Shown here: positions 1-12,867 of the stretch, in pieces
Layout of the letters: each line of letters opens with the position of its first letter
Numbering within the stretch: position 1 is the first letter of the stretch
Translations under genes and position numbers: made by a program
Notes under the pieces: generated by a model
What the model saw: the letters and a program-made list of their open reading frames with translations, nothing else
Databases searched by the model: none
Told to the model about the DNA's origin: nothing
Assembly (NCBI GenBank): GCA_014338405.1
Contig: JTDE01002328.1
Span: 16,542-80,541 of the forward strand
Source: Paragonimus skrjabini miyazakii
Taxonomy: Eukaryota; Platyhelminthes; Trematoda; Plagiorchiida; Troglotrematidae
Direction: 5' to 3'
Length of the DNA stretch: 64,000 nucleotides

Positions 1-38
1 CAGTTTGTGAGGACATTTTCATTAGTTCTCTTGTATAC

Positions 39-605
39 ATGGCTGACGGACGCAATTACACTCGGATCAGTCCCGAAACACGCAGACGTATTATCGAAGC
101 ATTCGAAAGGGGCGATGACTGGCGTATGGTTACCGCTCTAAACGGAATCAAGTGCAATACCGCTTACAAGTGGCTTCATGTGGATTGCATCAGTTATGAA
201 GCGCAGTCTCGCGAAGGACAGGAGCAAGATTCTAACAGAATCTGAGATTGATATGTTATTGGAGTGGATTTCCATAGACCCGACGGTGACACTGCAATTT
301 TTGAGATTGCGCGTCAAGGCTGAGTTCGAGAAGGAGTTATCCACCACAACGATCAGTCGATACTTGGATGGCCGATGCATAACTGTCAAAAAACTGTGCT
401 AATTGCCCGTTGGCATGATCCCAAGTGAGAATTTGGAGCTACGGCGACTGTTTGCATATCGACTGATGGAGTGTTATGCAAATTCAAAGACTTTGCTTGA
501 TAGATGAGACAAATTTCACTTTGTTCTGTACAAGGTCAATGGGACGTTCACTAAAAGGAATGAGAGCATTATTATTGATCTTGTGTCCATGGGTGTGGAA
601 TAATA
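39..605 (+). pseudogene. Decayed Tc1/mariner (IS630-type) transposase
   Basis: Remnant of a cut-and-paste DNA transposase. The first frame (39-245) gives an N-terminal helix-turn-helix segment containing PETRRRIIEAFERGDDW and later KCNTAYKW, as in the homeodomain-like DNA-binding part of IS630/Tc1 transposases. The protein then moves to another frame (about 200-402, LTESEIDMLLEWISIDPTVT), shifts again near 400-490, and reaches a DDE-type first catalytic block, LIDETNFTLFCTRSMGRS, with the Asp codon at 503-505. Reading stops near 603. At least three frameshifts and stops separate the blocks, and the second and third catalytic residues are absent, so it cannot encode an active enzyme. The family call rests on order and spacing of these motifs and is fairly firm; the sub-family is not. 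Terminal inverted repeats were not found, and the element may begin left of the window. Confidence 0.7.
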
Positions 606-1317
606 ATTGAGCTATATACAGTAAGTCGGCTTTTTCTAGTTCTATCAGTTATCTGGCAGAAGTTTCATTTTCTGATCGAGAGCGTTATGACTAACGGGTT
701 AGCAGTGTGACAGTTCCGTTAATTTTGAGGCGATCCATTTTAAGAAATTCCAGACTTCGTCCGGATTTGAACCGCAGCAGAAACTGCATACATTGTCTAA
801 AGTGTCAAGTGTTTTCAGTAAGTGTAACTAACTTTTATGAGTCTGGGTTTCTAAACCTTTGTCGGTTAAAGTGTACATTTGCGCACGAGTTTCGGAATCA
901 TCTATCATCGATCTCATGGAATCATTATATTAGATATCAGCACTTTGTCGTACATCATTAGTTGTTTAGATGCATATCAACAGGCTGTGTTCAGTCGATT
1001 CTTGAATTGTATCGAAACACCGCCGAATGTAAAATACTCCGTCTTACTTCAGTCGACACAATCAACCACACACACTTTACTAAATTCGCGTTGGTACTGT
1101 CGCACAACTTGGTGAGTAAATCCAATTAGTTGTTGTTCAATTCTAGGCGGTGACTAACGAAAATACCTTTTGCGATGTGATAGTCCTCAGTTAGTTTCAT
1201 CCGCTTCCTCCATTTTTGTGGGACCGAACGACCATCGTATGTGTTAAAAGTGACATATTGGAGCGACTAAGCTGGGTTGCAATTTTCTCATCCGTTCTGT
1301 CGTGCCGTCCTACTTAA

Positions 1318-1358
<41 letters not shown>

Positions 1359-2925
1359 GCCTTGAGCGCCGCGGGAAAGCGGAAGACAATGCTCGAATGA
1401 TCACGAAATCCGTTTCTCATAAATGACAAGGTAATTTATACATAACTTCAGAGTTATGTTCTTTGTGTTGGGTTTGCCTCACATCCAACATATTCTGTAC
1501 GTTTATTCTCTGAATAAGTGATCTCGTTGTCGCAAAGCTTGTCTCATTCCTCAGTTTACGTCTCCGTTCAATCTGTACCTCGGTCAACAAGCGGTCTTGG
1601 GATAGAAATGATGGAATACACTAACCTTATACCCTTTCGAATGAGTACACATCTCTGTTCGCATTTCTGTGCTTTTTCTTCTCCAGTACGTATTGTGTCT
1701 CGAAGACGCAACTGTCCTAGGTATATCCTTTATCTGTATCCAATATTTGTTGCTCCACATCCTTTCTGAGAGTTTTCCCAAACGGCATTATTTATTAAAG
1801 TCATCAGCAGTTTGGTAACACCACAAAGTTACCAAGCAACGAAGTTGTCACGAATCATAATAGTCTCAACTATTCCGTTGGGTAAAGCGGACAGATGTCT
1901 TTCGCCTGGTTGAAGTCCTCGTGATCATTCAAATCGTTGGTTAGTAATGCTCTCCGAGGTGGCAACATGATGCAGTCAATAGCACGTCTTCGTTCATGAC
2001 ATTTCTGCTTTCTTCGTCTTTCTTTGTCCTTTTTAGCAAATCCAGGTTATTTTACATTACTATTGCGGTGAGCGGCGGCCCGGTCTAATACACCTACTGG
2101 TCAGACTGATATCCGTTATGTGAGCTAATGAAAAATGCAGCTGATTGAGTGTTTCCTCACAACTTTGTTAACCATTTACATGTCAGTACGTGGTCAGTCA
2201 TCCCATGTTAAGTGGGCCACCAAGTTGTTTTGTGCAGCTTTATTGTGCCTCTTATTCAGGATGGCTAAACTATGCAATTCGTTTTTTTTTCTTTACACCC
2301 TTCTTACTTTCCTACAGCTATCAATATTTGCAGACACCAAGTTAACAGACAGTTGTTCACTGTTCAGTATTGCATCTCTGTGCATTTGTATTGTTTACAC
2401 CGAGCCTTTAGACTATGGATTTATCTTTCTTTAATTGCCAACGTTCAACGAACATGAACTCATCAACAAACAGGTTCCAACTAAGCCGTCCGCACTGTAA
2501 ACTGATTGATTGATCCTGTGCAAACTGGCCTGGTCCGATTTAATGATGTAGCTACGCCGTTGATTGCATTTTGTCCAAAATCTATCATTTGTAATCAGTG
2601 ATTATCTAAAATTTGTGTCAATGTTCGTTATCCTACCGTAACCAACCGACTAGACCCCTTAGTGATTATTGAGTAAGTTTTTTAATCATAGCGGTTTGCG
2701 TATTCCCCACGCGCGACGCATGATAACCTTCTGTTTAAACTATCGATTTAACTGTTTCCATCTCGTCATTCTATCGTACGTTTTCAAGGAGAATAAAAAA
2801 AGCCTTTTGCTCAGCGTTTTCTGTTTCCTTTGCTTGTATATAGTCTACTGAATAAACAGCTGTTAATGGTGTGTTGACCGTACAACCATCTAAAATAGTC
2901 TGCACTCTTCTCCCGTTCTACACAG
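606..2925. other. Presumed AP3M intron, no other gene seen
   Basis: This stretch lies upstream of the first recognisable AP3M exon and is probably intronic. It holds the AT microsatellite at 1321-1355. Short ORFs on both strands (for example 2135-2434, rich in Leu, Phe and Cys) show no family signature and look like chance reading frames. No upstream AP3M exon could be recognised. Confidence 0.4.
1321..1355. repeat. (AT)n microsatellite
   Basis: An uninterrupted run of about 17 AT dinucleotides. Confidence 0.95.
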
Positions 2926-3087
2926 ATGGATTCCGTCAGATTGACCATCCAGATGCCTGCGAGTGTTTCCAATATGAACGTTACTCCCAGCGCCGGTCGT
3001 GTTAGTTTTGACTCCACATCCAAGCTCTTCCAATGGGATATTGGACGAATCGAACCGAAACATGCGAACCCAACACTCAAGGGAAAT
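2926..3087 (+). CDS. AP3M: AP-3 complex mu subunit, third-last coding exon
   Basis: Encodes 54 residues of the mu-homology domain of the AP-3 medium subunit, the part of the heterotetrameric adaptor that binds tyrosine-based sorting signals on cargo going to lysosomes and related organelles. Visible family landmarks are LTIQMPASVSNMNVTP, then a block ending in FQWDIGRIEP, then LKGN; animal AP3M proteins have matching VxMPxxVxNMNxTP, WDxGxIxP and LKG blocks. The exon is flanked by a pyrimidine-rich acceptor ending in ACACAG at 2925 and a donor GTAGGC at 3088. The reading frame would run into a stop only 8 codons past the donor, which supports splicing there. The ATG at 2926 is an internal methionine at the exon edge and not the start codon. 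Upstream exons lie outside the window or are unrecognised. Confidence 0.9.
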
Positions 3088-4049
3088 GTAGGCGTTACGT
3101 TTTTTTAATTTTCCGACTCAGCCATGTGAGCTTGTTTGTTCAAGTGGCTTCAGTTGCATAACCAACGAACTAGTGATGAGTTTTGATGCAGACTCTCAAT
3201 CTGAAAGTCCACGTTGACTGGCTTCGTTTGCGTTGAAGCGCGTCAGGTTGGAGTGGCCGGACGACTATGCAGATCAACCATCTTCATGATCCAAGCGATA
3301 ACTTCCGGCCATTGGGGAACTCGATCCCGGCAGATAGGCGCGGTTTATATCATTTTAACTTCAGACACTCGTGTATGTTCTTCCGACGAACATTGAGCGA
3401 TGCACGTATAACCAGCGATACAAAATATCATAACCAAATCAAGTCGCTGGAAACGTGGTACTATTAACAGTATGATCAAGTACAACAAACAAACCTCAAT
3501 TTCTTTGCATTCGCGGGATAGAGTACAGTAATTGACCACAATAGACCGTCAAGGGTCCAAGCAAACACATGCGATCGATAGGAAAGGATGAACCGACGAA
3601 ATGCAATCGGGTCGGTCTTATGTGTGTCTAAATATCTGACCTTCGGGCGGACCGATTAGTTATTGACAGTTTCAGGACGGCTCGTCAGAAGTCCGTATTC
3701 ACAGGGCTGGGTGAATGCGATTGATAGATAATGTGTATAAGGGAAGACGAGTGAGATTTAATGACTGAGGAAGGTGGGCTGGAGAAGTTAGTATTTTTAG
3801 ACGCCGTTTGTAAGATTAAACAATAGTTAGCGTCTAGTTAGACGGGGTCACGGGAAAGAGTGCGGTAAGGTCAGTCGAAGGGAATTTTGACTGCCAAAAA
3901 TGTCCTACATACGCACACGAGAGACTGTCAGTGTCCCCAGTATGACCATACTATCATAGATTGGTACTGAAAAACCGTTAGCGTTTTTGAACATGATTCT
4001 CACCAACAAGTCATCTGCTCTCTTCATGAGGTTTTTGTTTCGGGAACTC

Positions 4050-4195
4050 AATCACTCTCCGACAGGCTGACCTCAGGTTGTGTTCCTCTTCGCCTTTTCT
4101 CCAAATCAACAAACTTCACTTCAGGCTAGGTCTGGAGAATGCGGCGAACGGTTCAATTGCCGGTAGTCACTTGCCGATGACACTGTGCACTTCGC
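4050..4195 (+). pseudogene. Decayed LINE reverse transcriptase fragment
   Basis: One frame reads SLSDRLTSGCVPLRLFSKST, resembling the non-LTR RT block in which a basic segment precedes SGVPQGSVLGPLLF. About 30 codons on, another frame reads LADDTVHFA, matching the catalytic Y/F/LADD box with the two Asp residues. The order is correct for a LINE RT, but stops and frame changes interrupt it. Clade assignment is not possible. Confidence 0.45.
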
Positions 4196-6864
4196 GTAGC
4201 TTAGGCTAAGGCGTTGTATTGCAAAAATAGGTCACATTCTTTCGATAATTAACTTTGTATTTTTTTTGATCGCAGAATATCAGTCTCTTTGTTTGCCTCA
4301 GTTTACTTCCCGGATCCCTGTAATAAGGTGAACTCTTCTTCTTTGTTACAATCCACGAACGAAGATCGGCTGCATCAGTCCTATTGAGTCCTAGCAACCG
4401 ACTACTGTAATCCACTTGATCCACCTTCTGCATAAATGTCAGCATTCCGGATGATCATCAGAGGAGATAGTTAGTGCGCCCAGCTTTTTGTGGAGGACTG
4501 TTTACGGCGCTACTTGGGGCACGCCGACCGTCGGCTCCACTTAACTTCAGCAGCACACCCTTTTCCCTGACCTCTGGGTAGAGCTTTTTATCCCGTACCC
4601 CTTGATCACGCGTTCATATATAGCTTTTTATTCAACATTAGCCTGCAATAAACATTGGCGTAAATCAGTAAGTGACCAAAACGAACTATCTTGTTTTGTC
4701 CATTGACACAATACAACTTATTAAACATTCGACTTAAAAAGGCCCGGATAATTGCGCAAACTTTTCAATCCAGCAGTTTGTTCACTGCTCATTATATACA
4801 GATCATTTAGTTTTACGAGTATAACACTCGGATTTCTTCAACTATTAGACACATTAATAACGAAATAGACTTTGAAAGAAGTGGTCACCTCTCTCGTGTT
4901 CAGCACCGTCTACATTCATTGTAGACCATCAGTGTGTTTCTTCCATATGAATAACGAATACGATCAGTTTACAATGTATTCGAATGAAATCATAGCGTTA
5001 TTGATCGCAAGACCAATCCGGAAGATGCTGCACCATGCTTCCTATATGTGTGTCGGGTATCCAACCTAAAATAGTCAATCGGCAAAGATCACTGACTGTG
5101 CAACTAGCTATTTCAGTCGCGAACTATCGTTAAGTGAACAATAGTAAATTATTGTAAGATATATGATGACCATAAGTACGTCTGAGATCGAGTTCATAGA
5201 TCAACCAACAGCCTGGTCATATGGTAGTTAAATCTCAGTCTTAACTACTGGTTTACTTCGATCGATGATAATAAGATTCAATCTCATACATTCCATTCTT
5301 GACGCTCTCAGTCGTATGGTCTATATTGACATCAAGTGCCCTTAAGTTATTTTCACTAATTGCTATCCTATTAGGTTCGATGATTGAGGTTGAGTTCGAT
5401 ATTCACGACTGCTTATAAACAACACGGACGAAAGTGCGTGACCTTTCCGGTTACGCGATTGTGTCGGGCACAACAAATGTCATATGAATCCAGTTTTTCT
5501 GTAGAATGTGAACAGGGCTTTCCGTTTGATCATCCAGTTGTACTGCTTGCTTTTTTCTTTAATTTTTTGTCAGTCATCTGAACGAGCGCGTACTTTTTGT
5601 TTATTTTGATCCCACCTGCTATGTTATCCACTTGGTATAAAACACAGCAATCTATTGGACCGTTTGATGTACATTGGTCCAATACTACTAACGATTGTTG
5701 CACTACGACCTTCACTCAGTACTTTTATGTGACATTGTGTGCATGTGGTTTTGAAATGGTTTACTTTTGGAGATAAATGATATGACATTCCACTGGCTTT
5801 TTTATAATTTGGTCGATCAGTTTGTCCTCGATCCTAGATGCTCCGCATTAGGATTTGACAGGCTGAGTTTCTACCGTCTTATTTGCATATTTTACGGATG
5901 CGTTTTAGCTACTTGTGAGTAGTGAGAAGAGGGAATAATAAACACGTGTATTTTCGATGCCTCAGCAACATACCATGTACAGCATGAAGTTGAGGTGAAA
6001 AGACCGCACCCGAGTTACGATACTGTACTGGGGTCCACACCGTTAAGTCTTATGGCCGACTCACGCTGGCAAACTCCAAATGCACACAACTGGTGCAGGA
6101 TTTCTGGAATGAATTAGTCAAAGAGATAGCAAACGCATTTTTATCACCAAATAGTTGGGTGTTATTTTTGTAGTCCTTGTTTTTAATTTCTATTGATTAT
6201 TAATGAAAAGATGGGTTAGGTACTTGTAAGAACACTTTAACTAGTCTGAGTCAGTTCGTTAAACTGTGTATCTTTCTGTGGCGTTCCCAACGATCCTCCT
6301 TCGGAAGCCAATTTCTAGAGCTTAATTTATTATAACGCAGTAAATCCGGATCTTCTTTTCCAGCGCTCCCCCAACGTGGTGATAATAGATTGTCATGTGA
6401 ACAGATTACACTCCTTTGTTTCACATAATAGACTGAAGTGGTGTCGCTAGAGTGATGCTTATCAACCGTCATCTTCCTCTTTAGACTTTTTTAAAGCCTC
6501 ATATGACAACTGCAGGGTCACTGACAAATGATATGGCTTGTTTAATAATTGGGAAGAGCTTCAAATGTGAAACATCTTACGCTTGAAGTGGATTCGATTT
6601 GATGACGGGGACCGTGGGCTCCAGCTGGGCTACAAAACGACGTCCAGATATCTCACGGAGGTATTATCTTCGTCCCTGTCACATATCGGACTCGTTAGTC
6701 TCATTGCGAGGTGACTTCTGAGAGACAAAGTTAACCACATGCTGGAAGACTATTCAGGAGTGTATCGATCATAACTGTGCTATGGCAGACACTCGGGTAT
6801 TGGTACTGCTTTTATTGGCTAACGGCCATGGTAATTTTAGACCTAAAGACTGCTATTACTTCGG

Positions 6865-7244
6865 TTGCCCGCCATGTTTTCTGGGGATGCCTCCCTTGTG
6901 ATGAAGTTCCAGTCAGTTTATGGAAATTTTTATTTACCCGTTTCTAATGCGGATTGTTTGTTTGTCAGTGGCTCTCAACCATTTCCTGCTCCAAGTGGCG
7001 TTTGGTTTCCTGTGTGCTTTCTTTTGTTCTTTCTCATTTGTTCAGTACAGAATAGTCTGGAAGAAGCACTCAGAGTTTGCGAGAATCTCAACGTGAAGCT
7101 TTGTTAAATAGTAAGCTGACTGATACAGATTATGCAGACAACATTGCTTTATCCAGTTCTGCAGCCACTGACGGAGACAACATTGAATCACTCAAATGCT
7201 TCACTTTGTTTGTAGAAGGTGCTCTTAACACTTCCACATTGTAA
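6865..7244 (+). pseudogene. Decayed RTE/CR1-type LINE reverse transcriptase
   Basis: The ORF at 6865-7107 contains SQPFPAPSGVWFPVCFLLFF followed by LEEALRVCENLNVKL, matching the RT region normally read as SGVRQGCVLSPxLF and the segment after it. A frame shift later, 7113-7244 reads KLTDTDYADNIALSSS, the catalytic YADD box with the second Asp changed to Asn. The stop at 7242-7244 and the YADN change show it is dead. Its position inside the AP3M intron and its sense orientation are incidental. Confidence 0.65.
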
Positions 7245-7593
7245 AGTGGTGCTGCAGGATAATGCTGGTGTGCTAATCAGAATATAGTCATCGAATAGCT
7301 CCAAGGTTAAAGTTCGGGTCGGTACTTTCGAATGCTCTGCTTGCTTTCGTAATTGTAAGACTGGTACTTGTCTCCCACGTTCAGTGACTTGAGTGTAATG
7401 TCCGTAGTAGCATTTCTTTCGTTTTGTGGAGTGACGAGATGGTTAGTACGTTTAATGTGGAAACAACGATAAAAATGTGTAAGTGTTCATCCTGTTACAA
7501 CAGCGTAAAGTTAAATTTATGTGAAGTAGCATCAATACAGTCAAACTCTCGATTTGTTAACGATGTGCTTTCTCTACTGTTGTGTATTTCCAG

Positions 7594-7713
7594 GCGATCC
7601 TTAGTCCCGGTTCTACTGCTCCATCTGGCAATCCGTCTATTATGGTCAACTTTTCCATTCCTCAGTTTGCCGCTTCTGGACTGAAAATTTCTCGAGTGGA
7701 CATGTATGCTGAA
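7594..7713 (+). CDS. AP3M: AP-3 complex mu subunit, second-last coding exon
   Basis: Exactly 40 codons in phase 0, continuing the mu-homology domain. It reads from AILSPGSTAPSGNPSIMVNF through SIPQFAASGLKISRVDMYAE. The VNFSIPQFAASGLKxxRVDMY block is the conserved strand pair near the C terminus of AP3M proteins, where animal homologues have a VxFKIxQLAxSGLKVNRLDMYGE pattern. The acceptor TATTTCCAG precedes 7594 and a consensus donor GTGAGT follows 7713. Residues AILSPGSTAPSG sit in the short variable loop of the family, which may tolerate lineage-specific length. Confidence 0.93.
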
Positions 7714-9855
7714 GTGAGTCTTTTCGATATGCTATTTCCACATGAATAATGGAGTTTTTGTACAAAAAAAGTTTTTACCATACCGCAATTATATCTCGTA
7801 CTTTCCTCACCTGGTCATATTGGTGTTATTATGTTTGAATCTAAATACCGTGGGCAAACGGGGGTGCTAATTGACTAGGATGAAACAAAATAGATTGATA
7901 AAAATAAAATAGACAGATAAACACACGAAAAAAGTCTAGACAGGCACAGACCGATAACAACAGAGCTATATGAAAATTTTTTTTACAAGCCATGTAGTTT
8001 TTAGATAAGTCATGCTTTCAGTGTTTACGCAACAAGATATATGCTGCAATGGGTCATTGTCAGTCTGATCAAACCTTGACAAGAGGAACTGAGGTATTCG
8101 GAACTCGAACTTGTAATCATGTGGTCGGAACTATTTGTCCTTAATATTTAATTGCTTTATGATGGATGATACTGCGTTCCAAGCTGCCGTGTTTGACTAC
8201 AATGACAGGAAAAAGTGTGATAAAACAACTTGAGAGAATTACTACAGAGGATTATATTCATTAGGAAAGCTGTCATTCATCTGCAAACGATGGTATTCTG
8301 CTTTGCCTGGTAGCTGTTCCACTGAACAATCCGAATGGGTACGGGGTTTCAAACATTATCTCTCCATTAGTACAATCAGAGTACTAATGATTCATGACAA
8401 CCTCATGTTACGTGACCCCTCGTGAAATCGGAAGCAAGACTAAACTCCGCTGTAGTGCAAGACAAAGGTGTATATTTGACTACCTGACCTTATTGAACAA
8501 CTAGTTCTATTTTCACTAGCCAATGGCCTGTGTGATTTTGTTGCGTGGCGTGCTATTTTTCTGGTGTCCATAATTCCGAGTTTTGATCCAACGTTGTTAT
8601 TGAGTTTCTTGATTGTTTCACGCTTGCCAATTGGTTGCGCGTTGTTCATCCTGTTCGATCGCTTCACTCGATGTATATCACCATTCGATCACCTTATCGT
8701 ATGGTTATTGGCACGTACATCTGGTTTCGCTAATTCGCCCAAGATTGTTTCCGTCCAAGCCAATAATCAGCTTCATCTACCATTACACCTAGTAATTTTT
8801 TATCCAACTGATGATCGCGTCACCTACTAATGCCCAGCCTCCTGATATCTATCCTTCCGTTCTTCCATTCACATATTCAATTGACAATTCATTCAACAAT
8901 CTACTCGTCTATTCATCCGTTTGATGTTGGCCATTCGATCAGTTAACAACCCTTATATACATCAGTTCATCCAATCAGCCACACATCATCAACTCAACCA
9001 CTCACCCGTCCAAGTGACAACGGTTTAGATCCTTTTTAAGAAACATACTGTTGCATAACTTCGTTGTTCATGTGGTCAGGTCACTTGGTGTGAACCAATT
9101 AGTGGAGACAATAGTGATCATATGTAACAGATAGCTTTACATTTCTGTCTCGAATAAAGCCATTTTATGAGCCATATGGTAAGATAAGTCACATATGAAA
9201 GCGTCTGGTCTTCTTTCTGACGCCCCGCCTGACGAGGGTAACTCTTGCCTTAGGTATTCATTGAATACTGGCCCCCTCCAGTTGTATCGGGTTCTCTGGC
9301 AGTGTGATGCTATCCAGGTAGATAAAACAGACTCCATTCTCAAACAGGCTGTTTTTGCAGTAGAACAGGTAGAGTTGGAGGTGTCCCAATCTTGAATTAT
9401 TATTACAAATATTAAGTGCATTCTGTGCTGAAAAGTCTGCTTATTCAATTTATTCAACATAATAGACGGTTGAAACGATACATCACTTGCACAAATTTTC
9501 GCGGTCAATTTTTCCTAGACGAAAAACATTACACTAAGCCACTGTAATTCTCAAGCGTACCTTCTAAACTGTCTTCCACAATAAAGCTGTTGGTGAATAG
9601 GAGAGTGTAGTTCGCAGGTGTGCACCTTAACGTCAACGTTATAGTACTATTGTATTTTTAAAAAAATATTACCATTATTGCACACGTAACAAATGCATTT
9701 GGAGATTAAAAATGGTGTAAACCTTGTGTGACAGGCACAAACGTCAACGTCCGACATGGAGTGGTGAACAAAGTCTTCTTTCCTTTGCAATACTTAAGTG
9801 AAATATATTATTGATAAATATTGAGAGATTTTCACTCATAAATTGGGCATTATTC

Positions 9856-9940
9856 ACGGCTGATCCCAGTTCTCGCAGTCCCATAAACTTTCCAGCCAGT
9901 CTGTTTTGAAAAAATTGTTGGACTCACGTTTCTCTCTTGT
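9856..9940 (-). repeat. Diverged ribozyme-SINE tail
   Basis: Read on the - strand this matches the SINE 3' half: remnants of GAAAC and TCTAGTGC, then the GGAAAGTCTATGGGAATGCG and GCTGCGATCA blocks, with many substitutions. The head is missing. Confidence 0.6.
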
Positions 9941-10077
9941 TTGTGCTTTCTAGTGGTGGAGATCGCTGTCGCAACTGTGGTCATCCATAAGAGACAACAA
10001 GACATTTGTCGCTTATTCTCTTGAGGAGATTGAGCCACCTGGTCGTTATTCACAAGCGTGACCTGGCATGTGTTAAG

Positions 10078-10250
10078 TCTAACGTCAGGTCAACAGGGTT
10101 ACTCCATAAAACCCTAGCCGAAGTTCAAGTTCCTGCCGTGGCAAAGGTGTGCATTACTAACGTGCCCTGCTGAGAACGAAACTCGAATTTACTGTTTCTT
10201 TTCAAAACAGGCGGCATGAGAGTGCAAAAGCTGCGATCACATTCAGTTTA
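10078..10250 (+). repeat. Diverged ribozyme-SINE copy
   Basis: Retains the family order: AACGTCAGGTCA start, GTTCAAGTTCCTGCC near box B, TGTGCATTAC, GAACGAAACTCGAATTTACTG, then GCAAAAGCTGCGATCA. The box A region is eroded. The hammerhead core reads CTAACGT in place of CTGACGA, so the ribozyme is inactive. Together with the inverted tail at 9856-9940 it forms another tails-outward pair, with about 140 bp between them. Confidence 0.7.
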
Positions 10251-10980
10251 TAGGATACGTTAATGTCAGCCACTGGTTTTCAACTTTTAACTCGCGATCT
10301 GCGATTTGTGCACAGTTACACTTTGCGATCTACTAGACGCCGGCACAGTTGTGAAGAGTATAGTAGTGGTAAACAGTTTTTCATTCAAACCTTTAATTCC
10401 AATTGAATTTCCTGATAGTAAGTTTTTCCTAAAAGTGTGCCGAATTGTGATTTCTCAGTGAATAGTAACTCGAAAACTTTCTCGTTTAAGTTCTGTTGCT
10501 TACTGACATTGCAATCACACTAGGGTAAACTTAGGGGAATATCAGACAGAAGTCCGTTGAGTTAGTGTTATTGTCAACAACAGTTAGCGAGACAGTCGTC
10601 GGCATTTAAAGTTTAGTGCCAAAAATTCCACATAGAGAGTGTGTACGGATCTAAATAAACCCGTTTGTGACATCGGGATGAGAAGTTGGCCAGTATAAAA
10701 CACGGATTTATCGAATTCGTGTTGCAAACAATCACCCTTCACCCTTAGGTTCAACACATAATCCAGGCCAGGAATTCAAAACAAACACAATATGGTGTAC
10801 TTCTGAGGTCCCATCTAAAACGTACGTGTGACGTGCCCTCTTTCGGATCGTATGTGCAAATTGGAACCACCTCATACTTGTTTTTCTGATCAAGCAAACT
10901 GAGGTTACCCAATGACAAACATTAGCACTGCGTAATTGTCCCAACCATAAATTTTAGATGAGACCCAATTGTGAGAAGTG

Positions 10981-11070
10981 AGGGCTTTGGCTGGATTCGA
11001 AGCAGCGACAGGAACACCATGTTTCAGCGCGGTAAGCGCTCTACCATCTGAATTACGAAACCACTCCAGG
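10981..11070 (-). repeat. Second tRNA-like repeat head, distinct from the ribozyme SINE
   Basis: The - strand reads TAATTCAGATGGTAGAGCGC, then CGCGCTGAAAC, then GCTTCGAATCCAGCC, in tRNA spacing. These are one or two changes from a Pol III box A (TGGCTCAG-TGG) and box B (GGTTCGAATCC). Degenerate boxes and no convincing acceptor stem argue against a functional tRNA gene. It is probably the head of another tRNA-derived SINE or an old tRNA pseudogene. No second copy was found in the window. Confidence 0.5.
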
Positions 11071-11724
11071 AGCTCGGAACTTTCACATTTGGACTCAGTT
11101 ACCCACCCGTCCCATTGTCTCATGTGGATTCTACCAAATGATCCAGGGGATCGATTGCCCCAGCAGGATTTCTCGAACAGTTCACGCTGGAATCCATCAA
11201 CGTCACTGTTGAGCATGGAAATTGTATTAGTAATACAAACCATATATGCTGTTTTTGTTCACATACTACGCTACCAAGGGACAGAACGATTGCTATAGGG
11301 TATTACAGTTAGTTTGCGAGAGGGAGTCGAGGAGAAAACAATGTATATCACTTTCACGAACTATTCCATCCAAGTTCCATCGGTTAACTGACATCACATT
11401 GAAAACGTATGATCCGGCGCGCTTTTCAGTTTGTTCGTTGGCGTCATCGGGCAGGTCCACATGGTTATGTGACGGTTAGGCCCAGGTATCCACCACTACC
11501 ACAATCTCTGACCGTCATTGGTGTCATTTACTGGTGCATAGTCCGAAATTTGGTTAACTTCAAAGTGTACAATCAAATTTCATATCAACAGCGAAAGTTC
11601 TGCTGCTTACTAACGTTGTAGTCACACTAGCGTAAACTTAGGGGAATATCAGACAAAAGTCCGTCGAGAAAACACTACTGCCGACTACAGTTGGCGAGAC
11701 ACTTGTCGATATTTAAAAAATATG

Positions 11725-11790
11725 AGACTGGTTAAAAAGCCTATATGAATGCAAAAGCTGTGATCGAATGTGAGTGATGTTCAATTTAAA
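11725..11790 (+). repeat. Ribozyme-SINE 3' tail fragment
   Basis: GACTGGTTAAAAAGCCTATA, then TGAATGCAAAAGCTGTGATC, then TGTGAGTGATGTTCAAT match the SINE tail in order. The head and ribozyme are absent. Confidence 0.7.
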
Positions 11791-12867
11791 ACGATGTTAA
11801 TGTTAATGATGATAGTGATAGGAAAAATTTAGGAGAGAACGGTAGTGAACTGTTATACTGTTTGTTGCTCTTTGGATACTCGATACAGTCTCCCACATCG
11901 TTCTTATCACCACTACTAGATCCAGTGAATCCCTATGCAATCGTACGTGTAACTTGGCGACGCGTTACGGCTGTTGTTTTTCTTCACCACATGTGTCTGG
12001 AATCATCCAGTGTTTTTGATCTCTTTCGTAGCTCGCCTTAAAGTTCAACTGACACAGGTGACACCAATTGAGTTTACCTAGGTCCGTACTTTGTGTTTTT
12101 TCCACTAGTCCTGGATGACCTCAATTATATGAACTTGTTGGAGGTCATATATTACCTAGAATCAATACGTTGCGACACGTTGTACATGCACATTCAGTTA
12201 ACCTAACGCAGTCGTAACAACCGTTTACATTGGTGTATTACCTCAAACTGTACAACTCAGGATTCTATCAGTGCGGTGCGCCTATGAAGAAACTATCCTG
12301 TCTACGAGACATTTATGTGGTACAGTTACTTTTGTGTTGAGTACCTCCACTGAAGAAATCACCTGGGGCCACTTTTCGTTGCTCAAGATGTACCCGTTCT
12401 CCCCGGAAAGAAATATGGATCACGTTCTTGAGTAATTTTTGCGCATTTTCCAGCCAAGCGAAGATCTGATCTCCGCCCGGTCAAGGAACCTGTCATAAAC
12501 CTCATTCAATGGTAGTTTTATTTCCTTAATTTCGCACATTAGATGGTCACTTGGTCTTCATACTTGACCGGCTACAAGTGAGGGTGCGCTGAGATTGTCA
12601 AACGTAGCCTTCTGGAATGAAACCACTGGGGAATTATTGACTCAGGTGACTCAGTCACTTAAGAACACTTCTCTCGGAAGGCAAAAAAAACGAGCCATGC
12701 CTAGTCAATTTTTCGGAGCTCCCTAAAACAACAATTGATTGAATTCCATCTCTTCAACAACGATCTTCTTCCACATGTTGCCCTTCTCAAATTTCTCTTG
12801 TGTCTAGACAAAATAATGGTTACGATATTCCATTGATAGAAAATATTTGCGCTCAAATGGTCCTCAA

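Larger units (their letters stand above)
3088..7593 (+). other. AP3M intron (about 4.5 kb)
   Basis: Runs from donor GTAGGC (3088) to acceptor TATTTCCAG (ending 7593); flanking exons join in phase 0. It contains two decayed LINE reverse transcriptase pieces (about 4050-4195 and 6865-7244). Nothing else was recognised, although several short ORFs are present. Confidence 0.85.

Noticed and set aside
2135..2434. 99-codon ORF rich in Leu/Phe/Cys as a secreted or membrane peptide
   Set aside because: Low-complexity T-rich DNA gives such translations; no conserved motif and located in the presumed AP3M intron.
9137..9508. 123-codon - strand ORF as a gene
   Set aside because: No motif or family resemblance, an overlapping ORF on the other strand, and no promoter or splice context. 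Length is within chance for this window.
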